NCBI GenBank assembly: GCA_030696045.1
Contig: JAUYNO010000102.1
Coordinates: 1-36,896 of the forward strand
DNA from: Stagnimonas sp.
GTDB taxonomy: Bacteria; Pseudomonadota; Gammaproteobacteria; Nevskiales; Nevskiaceae
DNA: 36,896 nt
Reading direction: 5' to 3'
The position numbers were made by a program, and so were the translations under genes. Positions 15,238 to 23,458 of this stretch are shown piece after piece. The notes under the pieces are model-generated. The model made no database searches and was not told the DNA's origin. It saw only the letters and a program-made list of their open reading frames with translations. Position 1 is the stretch's first letter, and every line of letters begins with the position of its first letter.

Positions 15238-17496
15238 TCAGACGGACTTAACTTCTTCAAAAAACTTATCGAGGTTGTTTGCGCAATGGTTCAGGGCGTT
15301 CTGAATACTCTCCATGTGGACACATAACTTGAATCGCCTTTGCACACCACCGCCCCTGTAGGGGACTTCCTCCATCACCCCATGTGTGAGCAATTGCGGT
15401 AACAGGTCATCGAAGAAGTCACTTGAGCGAGCGCCTAATCGCATTTTAATAGTGCCTTCATTGGCTTGAGTGGATCGCAAGAAAACTCGGAGCACCCGCT
15501 GAACGAGTTCGACATCGTCACTGTCGTCGCCGTCGGATACGACCGAAGTCAATGCCAGCGATTGCTGGTGCTCCTCTCGAATCACAAAACCGACGTCCTG
15601 TAGAGATTTAGCGATCTCCGTCGGATTGAATAGCTGACGGTCCTGCTGGAGCAACACCAAGTTCGGAACTTGGCAACCCACCATCGTCGCCAATTGGATC
15701 TCGGAACCAATCTCTAGGCGCTCAAACTCGCAGCGGACAAAGGTGCAATTTTGGAGCGTTGAACCGATAGTGCTTGTAGGCTGAAAGTAGCAGTCCTCAA
15801 AGGTCACATTCTGCAAGCTGCGAGACGCTAGCGCAGAGTTCACCATGGTCATTTTGGCGACAGTGACGCGCTGAAGGGTATGTACCGAAATCAGGTACAG
15901 TGTGATCGCACCTGCATTCTCTCTTACATAGGAAAGTGGCAGATCGTTCGAAGCAAGCTTCTGAACGAGCTGCAGCACTGCCGCTATGTCGCCGCTTTTT
16001 CGAGCGACGAGCAAGCAGGCCTGCTCCACAGTAATAGCTGAAAGGGTGCCAGCCTTCAAAATTGAATGGACGTCAATCGAGCCAAGGCGCAACAACGCGC
16101 TTCCCAGACTTTCGCCTAAGTAAAATTTTCTGAAGTCCTCATGATCGAAAGCGTACTGACCGCGAAGCGATTGACTGACTGTGATCAGGGCGTGTTGCTT
16201 TAGGCGTTCCTTCACCTGCCGAGTGACGACAGCACCACGACGATCACAAAACATTTCACTAACAACATCAAGGACCTCTGCGCGCAAGGACTCCACGCCC
16301 GAATTCCACATCTCGGCAGACACCATCGACAGTAGTTCGTGATGCTCCTCTACTGAAAGCAGAGGCTTCAATGGCTCCCCTGATTTGTCAGTCCACTTCT
16401 CCTTGGCCTCACGCTCAACAATGGTAGTGACAAAGGCGTAGAAATAGTCTTGCGGAGAGTTTCCCAACCGTTGAATTAAGTATTCAACACTCTCCGACTG
16501 GATCGCTTCTTCAATCAGTCGTGAAGCTAGAACAGCCCGAGTGAGCAAGGGGTGATCCGCCCCCAATCTCTGGGCTAAAGCGTCGTAAAGGGAGTTCGCA
16601 TCTTGGATTCCCCAACTATTCGCCAATTCCAGAAACTGCTTCCGGCTCCACCGGTCGAGTGAGATGCGACTGAACGCGACCTCGTATTTTCCAATTGAAT
16701 CGAATAATTTGGCTTGCGTCCTAAAACTTTGATACTCAAAGTATGCTTTACGCGCGGCTATAACGATGCTGCCTTCAGATTCCAACGCATTCAACATTGT
16801 TCCGAGTGCTGAAACGGCCTCTCCTGAGGCGGTCTCAATAAACATCTCCTCAAATCCATCGAAAGCCGGGACAAGCACGCCGAGACGTACTAACTCGATG
16901 AATGCCTCGTAATAGTAAAATGGGAAACGATACTTATTGACTAGAGCGGCGACCACTACATCATCAAAATGAAGAAAGGCCTTTCCGCCTAGAGGTATTG
17001 GCACTAGAAGCCAATCTGTAGTCTTGTTTTTAAAAGCCTTGGCTTGCTGGCGGGCCATACAGTTAATTATTGTTGTTTTCCCTTCCCCAGCATCTGATGT
17101 CAGATATGTTGCAGAAGTAAATCCTGTCAAACGCTGGTCTAGCAACGAACGAAGCTCGTCGACCACATTCTCACAAGGTTTTTCTTCGATCGATTGCGAT
17201 CGCTCGAATTGATCAAGCACCTTGCCCGCAGGAGAAACAAATGTGCTAGGGACGTCAACGCTATTCGCGATCTTTTCTGCAAGAATTGGTAATCGCGCAA
17301 CTCTAGAAACCAACCATTTTCCTGCCGGGAGTCGGTCCCCATTCTCTGTGACAAATAATTCACCGCTTCTTTCGGAAAGTTCAGCCTCAATCATTTCGTC
17401 CCGAATTTGAACATACAGCTGGCCTCTTGAAAGATCGATATCCGTCGGAGTATCTGCAAACGCGCGCAGAATTCTCGAAAACGTTTGTATATTCAT
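15238..17496 (-). CDS. NACHT-type STAND ATPase with pentapeptide-like and winged-helix-like C-terminal parts
   Basis: This 752-residue protein starts at ATG 17496 with AAGG five nt upstream, 7 bp after the NYN gene stop. Residues 1-100 form an uncharacterised N-terminal domain. The NACHT NTPase (about 105-465) has Walker A TSDAGEGKTT (133-142), a Walker B-like VLVPAFDGFEEM (207-218), a sensor-type IVIAARKAYFE (245-254) and a late FDHEDFRKFYLGESL (450-464) typical of NACHT proteins. A helical part follows, then short pentapeptide-like repeats (LQNVTFEDCYF, then LQNCTFVRCEF, about 561-591), then a winged-helix-like end (about 660-735). Bacterial NACHT proteins often sense phage and trigger an effector; here the effector would be the NYN protein. 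That role is inferred. The region is visibly less GC-rich than its neighbours, suggesting transfer. Confidence 0.82.
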   Translation of the reverse strand: MNIQTFSRILRAFADTPTDIDLSRGQLYVQIRDEMIEAELSERSGELFVTENGDRLPAGKWLVSRVARLPILAEKIANSVDVPSTFVSPAGKVLDQFERSQSIEEKPCENVVDELRSLLDQRLTGFTSATYLTSDAGEGKTTIINCMARQQAKAFKNKTTDWLLVPIPLGGKAFLHFDDVVVAALVNKYRFPFYYYEAFIELVRLGVLVPAFDGFEEMFIETASGEAVSALGTMLNALESEGSIVIAARKAYFEYQSFRTQAKLFDSIGKYEVAFSRISLDRWSRKQFLELANSWGIQDANSLYDALAQRLGADHPLLTRAVLASRLIEEAIQSESVEYLIQRLGNSPQDYFYAFVTTIVEREAKEKWTDKSGEPLKPLLSVEEHHELLSMVSAEMWNSGVESLRAEVLDVVSEMFCDRRGAVVTRQVKERLKQHALITVSQSLRGQYAFDHEDFRKFYLGESLGSALLRLGSIDVHSILKAGTLSAITVEQACLLVARKSGDIAAVLQLVQKLASNDLPLSYVRENAGAITLYLISVHTLQRVTVAKMTMVNSALASRSLQNVTFEDCYFQPTSTIGSTLQNCTFVRCEFERLEIGSEIQLATMVGCQVPNLVLLQQDRQLFNPTEIAKSLQDVGFVIREEHQQSLALTSVVSDGDDSDDVELVQRVLRVFLRSTQANEGTIKMRLGARSSDFFDDLLPQLLTHGVMEEVPYRGGGVQRRFKLCVHMESIQNALNHCANNLDKFFEEVKSV

Positions 17497-17503
17497 GGAG
17501 GCC

Positions 17504-18214
17504 TTAGAAACTTAGTGCAATGTATTTGGCGTGCAACGGGACTGCATACCTATTTTTTCGAATTCCGTATTTTGGCTTCGGGTGGACATGCAGGACAGAT
17601 GTTCCGAATGCGAGGGCACTAACAATGCCTGGCCAGATGTCGTAGTCGGCCGAAACAACGCCGATCGCTGGATCTGTTGTCCGTGTTGCCAAATAAGCGA
17701 TGTCAGAGACAATCATCGTGTCAACGAGCTTCTGCTCTTCTTTATTCAGAATGTCGGAAGGCGTTACCGAGCAACCAGAGCTGTCGCACTGCTCTTGATT
17801 TATAAAGGTCGCGATGTGCTTGATTGGACAAGCAGCCGCTAATGAACATTTGCGATAGGGCGCCGCTTCGCACGAAAGGCGCGGCGCTTGTCCCTTAGGC
17901 CTAAAAGTGTGGGTAAGGTCACTTCGAGGGTTCGCAAACAACGCACGAGCAAATTCAACCTGAACAACGCCCGCTTGCCCGTTGATACTTGCTGTAGACG
18001 GGTAAGCGGAGATGTCGGCTCCCAATCTCTGTGCAGACCGTGAAAGTCCTGTGTCTTGAAACCACCCACCATAGAGACGAAAGGTGAGGCGCGTTATCGC
18101 GGTCGGCAACTGCGGAGATAGTACTGCCGTTATCTTTGAAATGACGTGACTAAGACCCAATCGTCGATCTTGGTCGTGAACATTGTCGTAGTCCACTAGA
18201 ACATTGAAATTCAT
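17504..18214 (-). CDS. NYN/PIN-like nuclease-domain protein with cysteine-rich insert
   Basis: From ATG 18214 the protein has 236 residues; a GTG at 18271 would add 19. The order of acidic motifs fits a NYN (PIN-like) RNase: NVLVDYDNV (4-12; Asp8), RLTFRLYGGW (42-51), EEQKLVDTMIVSDI (159-172; Asp165) and GVVSADYDIWPGI (185-197; Asp190/192), followed by VLHVH. Between the second and third motifs is an insert with five cysteines (115, 123, 129, 143, 148) that could hold zinc or iron-sulphur. The ATG start is favoured because the domain begins right there. It is the first gene of a two-gene unit with the NACHT ATPase. NYN proteins cut RNA; that this one is a conflict-system effector is an inference. 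Confidence 0.75.
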   Translation of the reverse strand: MNFNVLVDYDNVHDQDRRLGLSHVISKITAVLSPQLPTAITRLTFRLYGGWFQDTGLSRSAQRLGADISAYPSTASINGQAGVVQVEFARALFANPRSDLTHTFRPKGQAPRLSCEAAPYRKCSLAAACPIKHIATFINQEQCDSSGCSVTPSDILNKEEQKLVDTMIVSDIAYLATRTTDPAIGVVSADYDIWPGIVSALAFGTSVLHVHPKPKYGIRKNRYAVPLHAKYIALSF

Positions 18215-18466
18215 CTGCAGACGCCGTCCCTTTGCTTTTTTATGGGCCAGAGCAAGTAAGCGCCGCGCCACACCGCCAACGGCTTCTTTGCAGTCGCCCC
18301 GACTCCCCTCACCACCTTAACTCAGAAGCGCAACTTACTGTGTATGGCTCGATGTTCGTTGGTGACGGCTTGGAGAATGTAGGGGCAGGGCGAGCTGGAC
18401 TGCACCGAACTTTAGACTTCCGCACCGTCAGCTTCTGGGCACTAATCAGACTGAGGCGCTCACGTG
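18215..18466. other. non-coding right flank of the NYN-NACHT island
   Basis: About 250 bp of mixed composition separate the NYN start from the terminator of the DUF1501 unit. The island promoter should be here. I see no clear promoter consensus, no tRNA, and no convincing attachment site or second copy of the MITE-like end. Confidence 0.35.
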
Positions 18467-18467
18467 C

Positions 18468-18504
18468 AAAAGTGCTTGGACGATCCTCCCTCCAAGCACT
18501 TTTT
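18468..18504 (-). terminator. intrinsic terminator of the DUF1800-DUF1501 unit
   Basis: AAAAGTGCTTGGA (18468-18480) and TCCAAGCACTTTT (from 18491) form a perfect 13-bp stem around a 10-nt loop. On the minus strand it ends in a T-run, 21 bp after the DUF1501 stop. Confidence 0.8.
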
Positions 18505-18524
18505 CGCCTACCAGATTGGGCCAA

Positions 18525-19868
18525 CTAGCTGAGAAATCCGCGCCAATGGCCGGAGCCGGCATAGCCGCCGGGGAAGATTTCCTCCAGCAGCGACTCGGCC
18601 ACCCCCATGCGCCGGGCCAGGATCTCGCCCAGCACCGAGCGGAAGTCGGTGGTCGGCTCCAGATCTTCGCCTTGGAACATCGCCGTCGCCGACAGCCCCG
18701 GCCACTGGCCGTAGACCTGGCCGCCGCGCACGCCACCGCCCATCACCAGCATTGACGAGGCCGTACCGTGGTCGGTGCCGCTGAGATTCTCCTTGGCCTT
18801 GCGCCCGAACTCGGTCATGGTCACCAGGGTGACCTGGCCCATGAGATCGCCGAGATCGTCGTGGAAGGCCCGGATCGCGCCGGCGAAATTGGGCAGTGCG
18901 GTGGCGTGGCGGCTGACCTGGTTGACGTGGGTGTCCCAGTCGTCTTCGGAGCTGACCGTGATGACGCGCGGCGCCAAGCCGCCACGAATGGTCTGCGCCG
19001 CTGCCTTCAGGCCGTTGCCGAAACTGGTGGCGGGATAGGCCACCGTCGGCGCCGGCAGCGGCGCTTCGCGCAGCGAGTTCATGCTAGCGGCCAGCCGGCG
19101 CACGTCGTCGCCGGGCGGGCCGGCGATGGTGGCGATGGTCTCGATCAGGGCGGTGGCGGCGTCGCCCATCACCGAGCCGTGGTAGTAGGCGGCGAAATCA
19201 CGCACCGCGATGGCGCCCGGATAGCCCTGGAAGCTGGCCGGCACCGCGCCCTCGGCGGCCAGCGCGGCCCAGGTGTTGTCCTGGTATTCGGGCTGGTCAC
19301 GCAGCATCACCCGGCCCAGCCAGCCGTCGCTGACGCCGCTGCGGGCGCCGGCCTCGGCAATCGACTGCGCGAAGAAGTGCGAGCGGTCGCGCGCCTCCAG
19401 CGGCACCCAGCCGGTGGCGGTTACGAATCCGAGCGTGCCGGCGTCGTACAGCTCCTTGAGCGCGCTCAGGCCCGGGTTGAGTCCGAAGTAGTCGTCGAGC
19501 AGGATCGGGTTGTTGACTTTGATGTTGGGGCGCACCACCGCGTAGTCGGGGTCGCCATAGGGCACCAGCAGGTTGATCCAGTCGGCCGCGAAGCGCTGGA
19601 ACACCACCACCAGGGTGTGCTGCGGCGGCAGGCTCGCGGGCTCGCCGACGGCGACGGTGCCGCCGGTGGTGGTACCGGTCGTGCTCCCGGTCGAGGTTCC
19701 GGTCGAGGAACCCGTCGTTGCACCGCTCAGGCCGGTGCTGCCACCGGGGCTGGTTGGACTCAGGGCCGGGCTGACCGGCGCTGCCGGAGTCGCGGTGCCA
19801 GTGCCGGTGCTGCAGGCGCTGCTGCCGCCGGCGGCGAGCAGGGCAAGTAGGGCGCGTCGGGAAAGCAT
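18525..19868 (-). CDS. DUF1501 family secreted protein (lipoprotein-like)
   Basis: This 447-residue protein begins MLSRRALLALLAAGGSSACS; Ser-Ser-Ala-Cys may be a lipobox. A long Thr/Gly/Ser-rich linker (about 20-75) leads to the DUF1501 domain, with LVVVFQRFAADWINLLVPYG near its start. TMTEFGRKAKENLSGTDHGT follows later, typical of this family, which is distantly related to alkaline phosphatase and sulfatase folds. DUF1501 genes almost always sit beside DUF1800 genes, as here (5-bp gap). The biochemical role of the pair is not established; secretion is likely. Confidence 0.85.
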   Translation of the reverse strand: MLSRRALLALLAAGGSSACSTGTGTATPAAPVSPALSPTSPGGSTGLSGATTGSSTGTSTGSTTGTTTGGTVAVGEPASLPPQHTLVVVFQRFAADWINLLVPYGDPDYAVVRPNIKVNNPILLDDYFGLNPGLSALKELYDAGTLGFVTATGWVPLEARDRSHFFAQSIAEAGARSGVSDGWLGRVMLRDQPEYQDNTWAALAAEGAVPASFQGYPGAIAVRDFAAYYHGSVMGDAATALIETIATIAGPPGDDVRRLAASMNSLREAPLPAPTVAYPATSFGNGLKAAAQTIRGGLAPRVITVSSEDDWDTHVNQVSRHATALPNFAGAIRAFHDDLGDLMGQVTLVTMTEFGRKAKENLSGTDHGTASSMLVMGGGVRGGQVYGQWPGLSATAMFQGEDLEPTTDFRSVLGEILARRMGVAESLLEEIFPGGYAGSGHWRGFLS

Positions 19869-19873
19869 GGGCC

Positions 19874-21457
19874 TTATCTCCGCAGGAACCAGGGCGTAGC
19901 CAGCAGCACGAACACCAGACCCTTCACCCGCTGTTCGAGGGTGGCGGCCTCCATCTCGGCGTCGGGGTCTGCGTCCTGCGCCACGAAGGCGAGGCAGGCC
20001 GCCGTCGCTTCCGCCGGCAGCGTGGTGAACAGCAGGTTGCTGACGGCATTGCTGACCGCCTTGCGCGGTGTCCGGGCGCGGGTGACACCACTCGCCACCG
20101 AGTTGCCGAACTGCACCGCATTGAGCGGATCGGTCAGCACATAGTTGTAGCTGATGCCCTCGACCAGGCCGACCAGATACTTCTGCTGGTACAGGGCGGT
20201 GTTGGTATTGGCCCAGTAGGCCTCGCGATCCGGGTAGCCATTGGGCGGCACCCAGGCGTAGGGCTCGTGGCCGGCCTGCACCAGGGAGTTGAACAGCAGG
20301 CCGTTGGGCGCGGCGATGGGGGTGCCGAACAGATAGGTGTTGGCCAACTGCTCGACCTGGTTGATGCCGCAGGCCCGCATGGCGCCGACCATGGCCTCGA
20401 GCGGGCGCTTGAGCTTGCCGCCGGCGCTGGCGGCGAATTCGGGCGAATTCAGGATCAGCCGCAGCATCGCCTTGATGTCGCCGCCGCTGCTGCTGAAGAC
20501 GGCGGCGACGCGCTGCACCAGCGCGGCCGGCGGCTCGTCGGCGACAAAGCGGCGGCAGAGCTTGAAGGCGATGAACTGGGCGGTGCCGGGGTGGTCGACG
20601 ATGAGGTTGAGCGCGCGGTCGATCTCGGCCTCGCCGCCGCCGGCGGGGAACAGCTGGCCGAGGAAGTTCTTCTCGCTGCCATCGTGCTGGGCGGCCGTGA
20701 ACTGCACGGTGCCGTACAGCGCCGCGCTCAGCGGCAGGTCGGTGATGAAGCCGAGCCCGGACAGGATCCGCGCCAGCGCCTTCATGTCGGCCTCGGTATA
20801 GCCGCCAGCTTTGCCCAGGCTGTGCAACTCCAGCAACTCGCGGGCGTAGTTCTCGTTGATCTGCCCGGCGCGGTTCAGCCAGTTGTCGAGGTAGTGCAGC
20901 ATCTCGGCGCTGCGCACCGTCGCCTTCAGCAGGGTCTTGAAGTTGCCGAGGGCATGGGCGCGGATGACGTCGCGGTCGAAGTCGATCTTCAGCGGGACGG
21001 GGTTCTTGCGCAGATAGGTGTTGAAGTGGTCGTTCCAGAAATCGACCATCACCTCGTGCAGCTGGGCGCTGGAGAACAGCGCCCGGTAGAGCATGGCGCT
21101 CTGCAGCTCCAGCTGGTGAATGTTGACGGCGAAACCGGCACCGGTGCTGAGGTAGATGCTGGCGCCGGCGGTGTTGATCAGCGGGTAGAGCGCCGTCGTC
21201 AGCGCCTCGGTGACGCCATCGCTGGCGGCCAGCTGCTCCTCGATATAGGCCGCCGGGCCGATCTCGCGCACCCGCGCCAGACTCGCCGTCGTTGGGCCAA
21301 AACTGACGCGTCGCAGCAGGTGCAGACCGGGGTCGCTGCCGGCGATCTCGGCCGGCTCCAGCGCCTGCGCGCTGTGCGCCAGATCGGCCAGCAGGCCGCC
21401 GTAGAGCGCCGAGTAGCCGGCGAGCTGGAGAAAGGTCCTGCGTTTCATCGCGGTCAT
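19874..21457 (-). CDS. DUF1800 family secreted protein
   Basis: From ATG 21457 the protein has 527 residues (ATG 21448 is equally possible; neither has a clear ribosome binding site). It begins MTAMKRRTFLQLAGYSALYG, a signal with a KRRTFL element suggesting Tat export. Family hallmarks are LHLLRRVSFGPT, MVDFWNDHFNTYLRK and NENYARELLELHSLG. The C-terminus is 5 bp from the DUF1501 start, so the two form one transcript. A longer open frame runs upstream but covers the repeat at 21,561-21,790 and is not coding. The function of DUF1800 proteins is unknown. Confidence 0.85.
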   Translation of the reverse strand: MTAMKRRTFLQLAGYSALYGGLLADLAHSAQALEPAEIAGSDPGLHLLRRVSFGPTTASLARVREIGPAAYIEEQLAASDGVTEALTTALYPLINTAGASIYLSTGAGFAVNIHQLELQSAMLYRALFSSAQLHEVMVDFWNDHFNTYLRKNPVPLKIDFDRDVIRAHALGNFKTLLKATVRSAEMLHYLDNWLNRAGQINENYARELLELHSLGKAGGYTEADMKALARILSGLGFITDLPLSAALYGTVQFTAAQHDGSEKNFLGQLFPAGGGEAEIDRALNLIVDHPGTAQFIAFKLCRRFVADEPPAALVQRVAAVFSSSGGDIKAMLRLILNSPEFAASAGGKLKRPLEAMVGAMRACGINQVEQLANTYLFGTPIAAPNGLLFNSLVQAGHEPYAWVPPNGYPDREAYWANTNTALYQQKYLVGLVEGISYNYVLTDPLNAVQFGNSVASGVTRARTPRKAVSNAVSNLLFTTLPAEATAACLAFVAQDADPDAEMEAATLEQRVKGLVFVLLATPWFLRR

Positions 21458-21560
21458 GGCATCGGCTCGACGACGGACAAAGCTGAGGAAAGACTCACAA
21501 AACCTATACCAACCGACGGACGGTGGGATTGCAACTGCCGATCGGATAAGGCGGCCAGGG

Positions 21561-21790
21561 AAATTTAAGGGCATTACATCCTTAACCCCCTGCGCCTTCT
21601 TGAACCCCTCGCCCCTTGTGGGAGAGGGGCAGGGGAGAGGGGTGGCGAGCGCAGCGAGTTCGGGCAGGTTCAGCGAGCACAAGCACTCGCTCCGCTCGCC
21701 CCCTCTCCCGGCCCTCCGGGCCACTCTCTCCCGCAGGCGGGAGAGGGGTTCTGGAAAGCGCAGGGAGTTAAGGATGTAATTCCCAAATTT
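21561..21790. repeat. 230-bp element with long terminal inverted repeats, REPIN/MITE-like
   Basis: ATTACATCCTTAAC (21573-21586) is matched by GTTAAGGATGTAAT (21767-21780). The similarity continues inward (CCCTGCGC, TTC, GAACCCCTC) and outward to AAATTT on both sides. The centre holds CCCTCTCCC/GGGAGAGGG clusters and AGCGAGTT palindromes. It occupies half of the 450-bp divergent gap between the DUF1800 and DedA genes. I see no gene in that gap, and the two promoters must be outside or inside this element. Confidence 0.75.
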
Positions 21791-21907
21791 GCCCCCCGGT
21801 CGGCCAGGTTCCGGGCTTGCAAGAGCGCACTTCCACCCCATTTCCCGGGCACGCCCGGCCTTTGCGTCCCGCACAATGGCGGCGTCGTGCGCAAGGGATG
21901 CACTCCG

Positions 21908-22849
21908 ATGAACATCACCGACCTGCTGCTGCACTGGGGCCCGATCCTGATCTTCGCCGCCGTGCTGGTCGAGCAGCTCGGCCTGCCGCTGCCGGCGGTA
22001 CCGCTGCTGATCGGCGCCGGCGCCCTGGCCGCGACCGGCGCCATCCGCCCCGAATGGGTGCTGCTGCTCGCCACCCTCGCCTGCCTGCTCGCCGATCACG
22101 GCTGGTACCTGCTCGGTCGCCGCTACGGCCGTCGTCTGCTCGCCGGGCTCTGCCGCATCTCGCTGTCGCCGGAATCCTGCGTGTCGCGCACCGACCGGCT
22201 GATCGGGCGCCACGGCGCGCTGGTGCTGGCCTTCGCCAAGTTCATTCCCGGCGTCTCGGCGGTGTGCATCCCCACCGCTGCCGCCAATGGCCTGAGCTAT
22301 CCGCGCTTCCTGCTGTTCGATGGCCTGGGCAGCCTGCTCTGGAGCGGCGTCTATCTCGGCATCGGCCTGATCTTCGCCACCGAGATCAATCGGGTGCTGG
22401 ATGCCCTCGACCAGATCGGCGGCTGGGCGCTGCTGCTGATCGCGCTCGCCTTCGCGGCCTATCTGGCCTGGAAGTTCTGGCACCGCTGGCGCCTGCGCCG
22501 CCTGTACCGCAGCGCCCGCATTGATGCCGGGCAGTTGCTGGGCCTGATCGAGCAGGAGCCGGAGTTGTTGCTGCTCGATGCCCGCTCGCCACTGGCCCGC
22601 GCCGACGACCCACGACCGCTGCCGCGCGCGACCGCGGTTGACGAGGCCCTGCTCGCGGAGCTGCTCGGCCAGGGCCGCCGCGACCGCGTGCTGGTGACCT
22701 TCTGCACCTGCCCCAACGAGGCCAGCGCCGCCCTGCTGGCCAAGCGCCTGATCGACGCCGGCCACGGCCGCGTGCACGTGCTGGCCGGTGGCCAGGAGGC
22801 GCTGGGCCAGCTCAACCGGGCGCCGTCGTCGTCGGCGGCCCTGTCATGA
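21908..22849 (+). CDS. DedA-family membrane protein fused to a rhodanese domain
   Basis: From ATG 21908 (AAGGGA upstream) the protein has 313 residues. The N-terminal half is a DedA/VTT-type membrane domain with VEQLGLPLPAVPLLIGAGAL near residue 21 and FAKFIPGVSAVCIPTAAANG near 112, plus a last helix around 175-195. The C-terminal third is rhodanese-like: LLLLDARSPLA, then FCTCPNEASAALLAKRL, whose cysteines fit the sulphur-carrying site. DedA proteins are linked to lipid flipping and membrane homeostasis. This fusion is a known arrangement in proteobacteria, and its sulphur role is not defined. The stop overlaps the DUF3052 start by ATGA. Confidence 0.85.
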   Translation: MNITDLLLHWGPILIFAAVLVEQLGLPLPAVPLLIGAGALAATGAIRPEWVLLLATLACLLADHGWYLLGRRYGRRLLAGLCRISLSPESCVSRTDRLIGRHGALVLAFAKFIPGVSAVCIPTAAANGLSYPRFLLFDGLGSLLWSGVYLGIGLIFATEINRVLDALDQIGGWALLLIALAFAAYLAWKFWHRWRLRRLYRSARIDAGQLLGLIEQEPELLLLDARSPLARADDPRPLPRATAVDEALLAELLGQGRRDRVLVTFCTCPNEASAALLAKRLIDAGHGRVHVLAGGQEALGQLNRAPSSSAALS

Positions 22850-23259
22850 GCCCCGGCGCCGGTTACTCCGGCACGCCGCTGGCGAAGAAGCTGGGCATCA
22901 CCGCCGGCATGCGCGTCTGTGTGCAGGCGGCACCCGCTGACTACGCGCAGTGGCTGGCGCCGCTGCCGGACGGTGTGGTCTTCGACGCCGAGGCCACGAA
23001 AATCAGCGACCTCGTCCACCTGTTCTGCACCGAGCAGTCGAAGCTCTCGGTGCTGCTGAAGAAGCTGCGCGGCGGACTGCGCCCCGAGGTGGCGGTCTGG
23101 GTGTCCTGGCCCAAGAAGGCCTCGAAGCAACCGACCGACATCACCGAGGATGTGATCCGCGCCCTGGCGCTGCCGCTGGGCTTCGTCGATGTGAAGGTCT
23201 GCGCCGTCAGCGAGGTCTGGTCCGGACTGAAACTGGTGGTGCGCAAGGAACTGCGCTGA
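22846..23259 (+). CDS. DUF3052 domain protein
   Basis: This 137-residue protein begins MSPGAGYSGTPLAKKLGITA, the typical DUF3052 opening. It contains DLVHLFCTEQSKLSVLLKKL and WVSWPKKASKQPTDITEDVI, also characteristic, then LPLGFVDVKVCAVSEVWSGL. It is a soluble cytoplasmic protein of unknown function. The ATG overlaps the preceding TGA (ATGA at 22,846-22,849), so translation is coupled with the DedA-rhodanese gene. Confidence 0.85.
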   Translation: MSPGAGYSGTPLAKKLGITAGMRVCVQAAPADYAQWLAPLPDGVVFDAEATKISDLVHLFCTEQSKLSVLLKKLRGGLRPEVAVWVSWPKKASKQPTDITEDVIRALALPLGFVDVKVCAVSEVWSGLKLVVRKELR

Positions 23260-23458
23260 GGCCTGGGCGTCCAAGCCCATATCTCGCCGACCAGGCCGGC
23301 GCTCTTCCGGCGCCAGACTGGCTGCTGCCGAGCCTCCCCTGCCAGCCCTTCCACGGGCTGGCGGATCACCCCCGGTGCCGCCCCATGCCCTCCGCGCGAA
23401 AGCCTTCCCCGCCGACCTTCGGCGTCGGCGCGCGGGCGCGGGCCGAGGCAGGCCGCCG

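Noticed and set aside
15000..15260. Short minus-strand frame over the MITE-like element
   Set aside because: No ribosome binding site or domain; it merely crosses the element and the end of the NACHT gene.
14910..18504. Integron or attC-type cassette site
   Set aside because: No integrase gene and no paired attC core sites could be seen around the island.
18232..18528. Plus-strand frame of 98 codons in the flank of the NYN gene
   Set aside because: It runs over the DUF1501 terminator and has no recognisable features.
21458..22777. Upstream extension of the DUF1800 frame to about 967 codons
   Set aside because: The extension reads through a palindromic repeat and opposite the DedA-rhodanese gene, and the signal peptide marks the true start near 21,457.
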